Source: Atherinomorus stipes (Eukaryota; Chordata; Actinopteri; Atheriniformes; Atherinidae). Taken from it: a stretch of DNA of 64,000 nt. Below, in pieces: positions 48,201-57,200 of the stretch (positions are counted from its first letter, which is position 1; every line of letters begins with the position of its first letter). Both the position numbers and the translations under genes were made by a program. Below the pieces are notes generated by a model, which was not told where the DNA came from, did no database searches, and worked only from the letters and a program-made list of their open reading frames with translations. The stretch spans positions 434,001 through 498,000 of the forward strand of contig JALJCO010007085.1 in NCBI GenBank assembly GCA_023101725.1, written 5' to 3'.

Positions 48201-51200
48201 TACACTTACTATCACCCAACCCAACTCTTCAAGCAGACTAGTAAATGTTTAATCTGGGAGAAGTCAAAAGAGAATTTGGGTGAGTAATAAGTGGGGGAAA
48301 ACACGTGTTTTTCCTTTTCTCTTTAAATATTACATGTAAAGACAGTTACTCAATAACTGTGCCATTTGCACTGAGATATACATAACAATGTGTGTGTAAT
48401 TTTGTTTAAAAAAATCTATATATACTGTAGATACCTTTTTTTTGCATTTGTCTTCCTCTCCCCTAATTTCTTTTGCTGTGATGAGAGAATGAATAATTGA
48501 TGGAGAGAAAGAGGTTTTGACTGTACAGACATGGGATGAACGAGCAAACAGGCTTCACCCTGTTCTAACCCTTTTTTCTATGTTCAGCCATATGTGTACC
48601 TCCACATACAGAAAACTTGCACTCAGTGACCTTTAACAGAGACCAAGAAAGTCAGAAGGAGCCAATTATCTTTTATTTTGGATGTTGCAACTTGCAAGCA
48701 ATCAGCATTTGAACTGATCTAGTTGCAGTTTAGTGGACCAGTGTTGGTTTTATTCAGCCCGGTCCCCTCTGGCCTTTTGTTTATTTCATTTTGTGTACAA
48801 CAGCAATGACAAAGTGTTCACTGGGTCATATTAAGATGCTGCAATGTCGTTGTAATACAGCTGAAAGACAAAAACAAGCTCAAGACATCATGAACTAATA
48901 GGCAGCAGCTGCATTTTATAGGTGTGTTATAGTGGATAGAAAGAAAGCGTATCGAGTTAGAACCTCATAGCTTTTCCACATCAGTGCTACTCTTTTCAAA
49001 TATATTCTAAAAATATAAGCTTCAAGTGATTATTTTCTCAGTGCTGAAGTGTTTGGTTTTGGCAAATGTGTGTTTGTTTTTTTTCTTGTGTGCATTACCG
49101 GGCTGCTCTCCTCGCTGGGTGTGCAAGACCCTTGGTCCCCCGTCTCTGTAGTCTCAGAGTCCTGCTCTGACACTGCAACCAAATAATAGATGAATAACTT
49201 CTTACAATCTTGGACAACAATGTTTTTGTTACATCCTCTCATAGTGACAAAGTTCTAAAAAAGTCTAAAGAAAAATGCACAAGAAAAGCATTAAGAAAGT
49301 ACACACGAACTCCAACTGCATGCATACGTACAAGCTTTGCGAGTTTTTCGGGCTAAAGCAGCCGCCAATTCACTTTGTACCTGTTTAGAAAAGAAAAAAT
49401 GAAAATCAGACAGCACAAAAAACTAGAAAATGATGAAATAAACTCTCACTTTGATTTAGAGTTATGAAATCAGATTGTTCTCCTTTTCTCATTCTCAGGT
49501 TCACAAGCAAAAACTGACCGTAGAAGTGAGCCTCTCAAGAGCTTTCATCTGAAGAAACTCACTGCACATGTCCCTGTTGCCTTCAGAGTCTTCCTCTGAC
49601 CTTGGAGAAAGAGACATAGCTTTATTTGCAACTGCAAAGTATTCAATATTCTAATCAAACAGCCCACAGGGCCAAAAGTTCCTTGCAGAGTCGTGGTCCA
49701 CTCTACATTGCCCTCTGGCATCACGAGATGAGAACTACAGTGTACACCACAAGAATTTCCTCTGAATATTCAAACAAATGGATGCTTAAATGTAGAAAAT
49801 TACCATTTTTCTTCAATCCTAGATTAAAACACCTAAAAATAAAAAATGCCATAATTTCTGTATTGTTTATTACATTAACTGTTTATTTCAGAGCACCCTC
49901 CACAAATGAGTAGAGGTAAACACAAACAGGATAAACACAGCAGATTAATGTACGAATATTGTACTGTCTGCAAAGTTGCATCTGCTCATTTCCCCCTCCA
50001 TCTGTCTTTGGAGTTCTGAGCTCTTTTCATCGAGCATCTCTCTGCAAACCCCTTTGCCCCCCTTTCTGTCGCTCTTCATGTGGTTTCATGTAAAAAAGCT
50101 CCCAGACACACCCTTCCATTGATGTTACTGAAGCTCTGTGTATGCGTGGCAGTAAAGCGGCTGGGAGTGCATGTGTTCAGGACGTGTATGGATTTATCTT
50201 TTTACTTAAAGCACATGCGCATCTGTGAATACATTTGTGCTTGGCTCCATTTGTGTGTATGTTTAAGTGTGTGTGCTGTAAACAGGTGTTTGTTTTGGGG
50301 TAAACTGCATTATTCCCACAGCAATAATACAGCACTGAAGAGCGTGTCCTCAACAGCAACAGACAGCATTCGTAGGCCCCTTATCCAATATAATCTCTTT
50401 AAGAACTACAGTTTGGATCGCTCTCCAATGCACTGCCTCGCCCCCATGTAGAGCATGCACACGCTCACAGTCTCTCCCTCAAAGCATGCATGCACAAACA
50501 TCCTCAAACCCATTTGCATACAATTTGGATTTTATCCACATATCCCAGTAGCTCTTGTAATAGTTGTAGAGGAAAGAAGACGAAGCCCTGTGTGACTTTG
50601 TGTGTATACTATAATCTGATAAGGGGATGATAGATGTAGAAGCTGGGGAGATAGTGATAACACAATAGCCCTCAGCCTGACACATCAGCTATCAGCTCTG
50701 GCACAGAGAAAGACAAAAGGCAGGTGGGCCATCGGATGCCTGGAAGGAGTGTGAAAATACCATAAGTTTAATGTCAGCCTCATACTGAAGTGATAAATGC
50801 AGTGTTTTCACCTTCCTTTCAGTATCAAGTAACACTGATGTGTCTAATTGACAAATCTGGCAGAGAACTGGTTGTTGCCCATCAAATGTGGAAGTCCATT
50901 ACAGATCATAATTTAATAAAAAAAAATGTCTATTGTGAGTCATCAGAATGAATTTACTCTCATCAGGGTCATTAAGTTTCACTTTCAGCCAGTGAACAGT
51001 TGGTAATTTGGTGACTCACCATGAGTCTGAATGTACCGGAGCTGGAGGAGAGACACAATAGGAGGTGTGTCACCAATCATTAAGCAGCACACAGCAGTAC
51101 TGAGGATTAACATGATCTGTGCCTGCACCACCTTCCTACTCACATCACATCAGGATATTCTTGCTCCTAAGAGTTGACTGTCTTGATCCCTGATGCAGAT

Positions 51201-54200
51201 TTCTTAAGTAAGAGAAGTCTATTCAGCCAATTGAACATGCACAATTTTATTTTGAATGCTGCCAGTCTAACAACGAGCTAAAAGCTTCTGCTATTGTGCA
51301 GGGTAGATGCATTCTCTGTAAAAACTGGTGACTGACTGGTTGCCCTTCCCTGCAGCTAGAATGATCCTGCAGTATTCTGCAGAGTCTGACTTTTTGCCCT
51401 TTCTCATTTAAAGTAGAAAGGGCAATGGATTGTCTAGGACCACAGCACTATGCAAACCAAGCAAGTACATTTCCTCTTCCCAAGCAAGGGTGTCATATTT
51501 TAGCTCCTGGCAATTTTACTTCCCCAAAAATGCATAGAATAGTGTTTCAAAGACAATAAAACTGGCAACACAATCTATACAGACCGACACAAACCCTTTT
51601 CTACTGTAAGCAATAAACTACCATCTGACTGTTTCTCATTTACAGTGGGGTATAAAAGCATTTAGTCATCTACTGGTTGTGCAAGTTCTCCTCCTTAGAA
51701 AGATGAGAGAGGTCGTTTTGGTCCTTTTGTGTGAGGGGATTTTTAAATAATATTTGCAAATTATGGCGGAAAATAAGTATTTGGTCACCCACTAACAAGC
51801 AAGATTTCCAGCTGTCACAGACCTGTAACTTGTTCGTGAAAGGAAAACTTTCTTTTTTTTTCAACCTGGACCTTATTTCTAGGAGTTCATACATGCATTT
51901 ACTCACCGGTGATATTTCTGCATCACTTTGAGTCCTTTGAAAGATATTATGTTCAGTCGCCCTTCAGTGTACATCCAGTATAATGGCAGAGACGGGGCAG
52001 TCACTATATAAGGCATTATCTGCCATAAAATTCCTTCATTTCAGCAATACTTGAAGTAGAATGAACGAACAAATGAGTACTATTGTCCTGTGAGTTCAGA
52101 GTTTCACAAATTGTTATTTTTGTTGTTGTCTGGGTGGCGAGCTGCTCTTCTCAGCTGTACTACGGAAGCGCGCATCGTGAACGTGTGGCCCCGAAAAGCG
52201 TGTAGAACAGCCCGATAACTAATGGAAAGCTAAATCTGGACTCAGGACAATAGTACTCATTCATTTGTTCATTCTACTGAAAGTATTGGCAATAATCAAG
52301 GAGTTTTGCTGGTCAGATGTCTTCTATAGTGGCTGCCCCATCTCCACCGTTATACTGGATGTACACTGAAGGGCGAATCAACGTAGTATCTTCCGAAGGA
52401 CGCAAAGTGATACAGAAATTTTACCGGTGAGTAAATGCACGTACAAACTCCTAGAAATAAGGTCCAGGTTGAAAAAAGAAAAAAGTTATCCCTAAAGAAG
52501 ATCATCTATCCTCCACTCATTACCTGTATTAAAGAACATAAACTTAGCACAAAAAGAACATTTGTGTTTGGTTAGTTACTTCTCCCTTCAAATAATACCA
52601 GTTGGTGTTGTATTATACATCACTGAACAGCCTGGTCAGCAAACAGAGCCGGGATTATAACCAAGTACCTCCAGTTATTGGAGGTGGACAATGACTGAAT
52701 TGCCTGACATGAGTCCAGACCTCAACTCAGTTGAACATTTGAGAAATCAGCTTAGGAGTGCTGTATGTGCCAGAGTGACTAAAACAACCACATTGGTTGA
52801 CCTTTAAAGGTAAAGTCCGAAGTTCCCTCCCTGAAAATAAACGTTAGACTTGTGCAAGTGAAATCTGTCTCAAACCGCGCCTTTGGGCCTCTACTCGCTG
52901 GCAGTAGTGCGTTTAAATGCAACTCCCTCTCCCCCTGCCTGTAATTCGCTCTTTCGTTTTGTTTTGGTGTGTTCGGGACGTTTCTGGGTGGAGTTTTCTG
53001 TTTATATCACCAGCCAATGACAGTGCTAAGAGCATGACGCTGTGTGGGAATAAGCTCATGATTGGAGCAGATGCTAGTTACTTGACTCTCGAAGGGAAAA
53101 AAAAAAAGAAAGTAAAACGGAGGATGCACCGGAGAAAAGGTAAGAGCTTATGATGGTGCACGTTGGAAAACCAGAGTTAATATTAGTTTAGCTTTTACCC
53201 GCTTCTGAGCTCTGAAGGAGAGGCTTGAAGCTGAATAGGCTGAAGAACAAGGCAGCTATTCGCCTGAGAGGAAGGGGGGCTCAGTTTGAATACTGTTGTT
53301 TGCAAACAGAAGCGCTGCGGGGACTTTGGACTCTACCTTCAAGAACCAATGAATACAGTCCAACCCAAACTAGTATCATTAAAGCAGGGCAATTAAACGA
53401 CCAAACACAAATTTTCTTACTTTTGTGCCAAGTTTACATATGTGGTGTCATACATTAAAAAAGAAAACCATAAAATAGGAAATGACTGAACCTCAATGAA
53501 GTGACTGATAGTTAATCTTACATGAAGCTTTTATGAGGCTAGCTTGCTTGTGTGAACTGAAAAATAATTGATCGTGATGAAAGTATCAAACTACACATGA
53601 TGCACCATTAATTAGTGGCACACTCTTGTTTGGCTTTTAGCAGCAAAGTTCAGGCCATGTAGTCTTCATTTGTACAGAGTTATCAGTAGCAGTGGTATCT
53701 CATTAGTTAAAACAAACAAAATCAGGAAGCCTTTAAGACCAAGCATGCTTGACTGTGAATTTAAAGATGGATGAATTTATCGCAGCAGTTCATCAAGTTT
53801 CTGAAGCCAGTTAAAGAGTCATTTTGGGTATTTTCCTCACAGCTTTGAATGTTCACCTTTTCACAGAAGGATAAATCAGGAGGGAGGGTGTGAGACAGAC
53901 ACCTGCAGAGAAATGGCGCGACAGTCAAAGAGAGAGAGAGCAGGAGAGTCAAAGAAAAAGAGAGGGTGCTGCATGCAAAATCACATTTATGGTTCCCTGA
54001 AAATGTGAAGCTGCTTTATGGTTCAAGTGCATTTTCAAGGAGAGACCGGGAAAATTTCAGAGCATGTACAGCACTTGAATGCAATTTTACATTTCTACAG
54101 TATGTATTAGTGAAAAGGGTAAATACGCAGTTCATGTTGCCTTGTAAATTCAAGTGCTTTAGTTTTTTGGTTTTCTGTTGTCAGAGCAGAACGAGTTGGT

Positions 54201-57200
54201 AAGATCAGCTGGAAATGTGAAAGCACTGGCGCGTAAAATCCTGAGCGCGCATGTCAAACACTGAAATACAAAGTCACTGATGACAAACACAGATGCATGT
54301 ACATTATGTGACATAAGATCTACATCAGTAAATATGACATTCAAATTCCTATCGCTGTCGGTACCTCTCCCTTGTGATGTATGTAAATGCATACTTTGAA
54401 GTTGACATGTAGGAGAATATACCAATGTGAGCCTCCGTTCCGTCAGTCTCCATATACACTCCATTTTTCATTCCCACCACCCTCCTCACACACTCACAGA
54501 GATCTCACTCTTTCTATATCTCCGAGTGACAGATTGAGTTCAGTAGCAGCCTCAGCAGGAACCCCACACACAGAAGCAGCAAGGCAGGGAACTCTGGCTG
54601 ACACCCCTCAGCAAGTGTGCCTAGGAGACCATCTCATGTATGAGAGTGATCACATTATGTCTCACATTGCACATGAGTGCATTTCTATAGAATTGGAGAT
54701 GTCTGCCTGCAAATAAACCTGCACAGAAGTTTCCAAACAGACCATGGATCTAAAAACACTGAGCAGAGATTAGGTTTCTAACTAATTTGAGGATCTTCTT
54801 TAATGTGCGTTTTTTTTAGTTTTCCATAACAAAAATTCCCTTTGCAAAAGAGTAACACCCAAAGCAAATCATGCATAGCTAGAAATGAGTTGAATCCAGA
54901 CTGGGAGCTTGCTACTTCAACTTTGATCATTTACAGGAATGATGAGATTCCAGTTCAGGTCAATGGAGATCATCTTAACAACTGAGTCACACTTACAACC
55001 GCCTACCATCAGTAAGCATTAATACTAACTAACATCAGTGGATAACAAATATACAATATAACAATGGACACAACTTGCAATTAAGAAAAATAAACAACTA
55101 ATAACAACTATGCACAGGTCCATTCACTACTTACGGGCTATTGGCTCCACCACCAGAGCGAAACTGGACATATGGGGCAAGTTGTAGGAGGAGCTTAACA
55201 GCCTCTGGCCAATCTGCTTCATTGGAGCGAAATTCGCAGGAGGCGGAGTCACACTCCTCAAAGCTGAACTGATAGTAAGAGTTGGAGTCAGAAAACACCA
55301 CCCGCTGGTCCACTAGGAGAGGGAAAAAAGAAAATAAACAACAAACGGAAATAAAACAAACAGCAGCTTTCCATTAAACATTCAGTTTTGTTGTAGATGC
55401 TTTTATCCATGGTGAGATATTATGGTTTTGTAAAGTTACAATTTCAAATGAATTAAGTTAAGAAGTGTTTGCTTTATTCACAGTCACACCATCATTAAAA
55501 GAAACAAGCTTGAGGCCTGTTGGCAATACATGCATGAGCACTAGCTTTGTTTCCATTCACTGGCAGAGCAAATCTGAAGTTAAAATTAAAAGGAATGTGA
55601 ATCAGACATTGAAAATGAGTTTAAAGTAAATAAATGAGGTTGCAGAGTCTGGCTAGAGGATAGCAGAATCGAATTCTGGTTTGAGTTAAATAGATAAAGT
55701 AGCTGAAACCCGTGAAACTCCATAATTACCGCAGCTCCTGAGGCTGAAGTGGTGAAGCATCGTATTATGGGATGCAGTACGTAAGACATCCAACTAGCAA
55801 CTTAAGCAGATAATTACTACTAATTACAAATATTCACTGTAATAAACAAGGACAAATACAAATAAACTCTAAAAACTCTGATTTTAGAAAAGAGCAGAAA
55901 CTTGGTGACAACAGTAAAACCAATGACACCTGAGCTGGACTGTTCATCCTTTAAACATCTACTGCCTTTCAAAACTGTCTTTACTGAAATAAATAATGTA
56001 TGGACGCAGTGACTGTGCTATCTCTTGCTGCAGCAATAATATGCAGGCCCTGTCAGCTCACTGACGTTAGATAAACAGGCTCTCAGGTGCATCAGTGTGT
56101 AGTAAATTGCTGTTAACATGGTTACAGATAAATAATGAAGGAGGCAGTTTAAGGCAGAATAATGAGATTACTAGGAGGTGGGACTTTGACAAACAGTGCC
56201 CTGATTCCCAGTTTCAGGTTGAAAGATCTAAATTAAAATCATGATCATGTGCTGAGCAGGTGAACGAGGCAGTAAATGAACCTCTCTGTTCTGCTGGATG
56301 AGTCCACCACTTGTATGTGCAGATAGTTGCTGATGTCGCTTTAAGGCAGCTATAAATTTTGAAGCACAGACCTAACTACTGCTGTGTTAGTGTGTGTGTG
56401 TCTGTTTTTTTTTTTTTTTTTTTACCAGACAGCAGGACTCCCAGTTCCAGCAGCACCTGCCAGACGCGCACAGCAGCAGTCCGACAGCGCACGTACACAC
56501 ACTGCTCACACAGCCACTGCACCAGCTCCACTCCCACATAGCTTCGCCTGTTAAAAATACGCACAATTTCAGCACACAAGTAAGACCACACAATGTCACG
56601 ATCCACACGCACATTCTCTGGCACAAAGCTCGTCTTTCTGTCTTTTTTTTTTTAATCAATATCTATTGATTATTCATTAGTTCTCTGTAAGCCTTTTCCT
56701 CTGAAACACTGAACACTTTTGGTCTGGTTTTCCCTTAGATAAACTCCTTGTGTGTGGGAGGGTACATGTATGCACTGGTGTGGTATGCATTATATCTGCT
56801 TTAAGGTGCTTTTTTCATGTATCTCTATGTGCTGTACGAACAGTTCACTGCATTAGAGCGCATGCATCCTCAGATCATTTTGTGCTCCACTATACACAAT
56901 CTACATCCCTCTTGGTTGAACTTACTGCAAAAGAAATCTGACTTTCCAATTAAGAAAGGGCTCAAAAGTGACTGGGGAGTCAGAGTGTATGCTTCACTGG
57001 ACTTATCGATTCAGGCTTGCACACAGACACACAAACGGACAGAGACAAGTGTACCGTATGATTCTGGCCAGGTGTATCTTGTCTTTAGCTGGGTATGGCC
57101 CGTGAGAGAGGAAGGCATTCCTCACAGCTCGACCAGCACATGGAAAACTCTGGGAGCAAGACTGACACACATACAAATTAAAAAAAAAACAAACAAGCAC

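Larger units (their letters stand above)
49601..55134. other. rapgef5 intron, 5.5 kb
   Basis: Contains a Tc1-like relic interrupted by a foldback element and a possible 22-bp microexon (51020-51041). Positions 52810-53350 are richer in GC than the surroundings but without a recognised gene. Confidence 0.5.
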
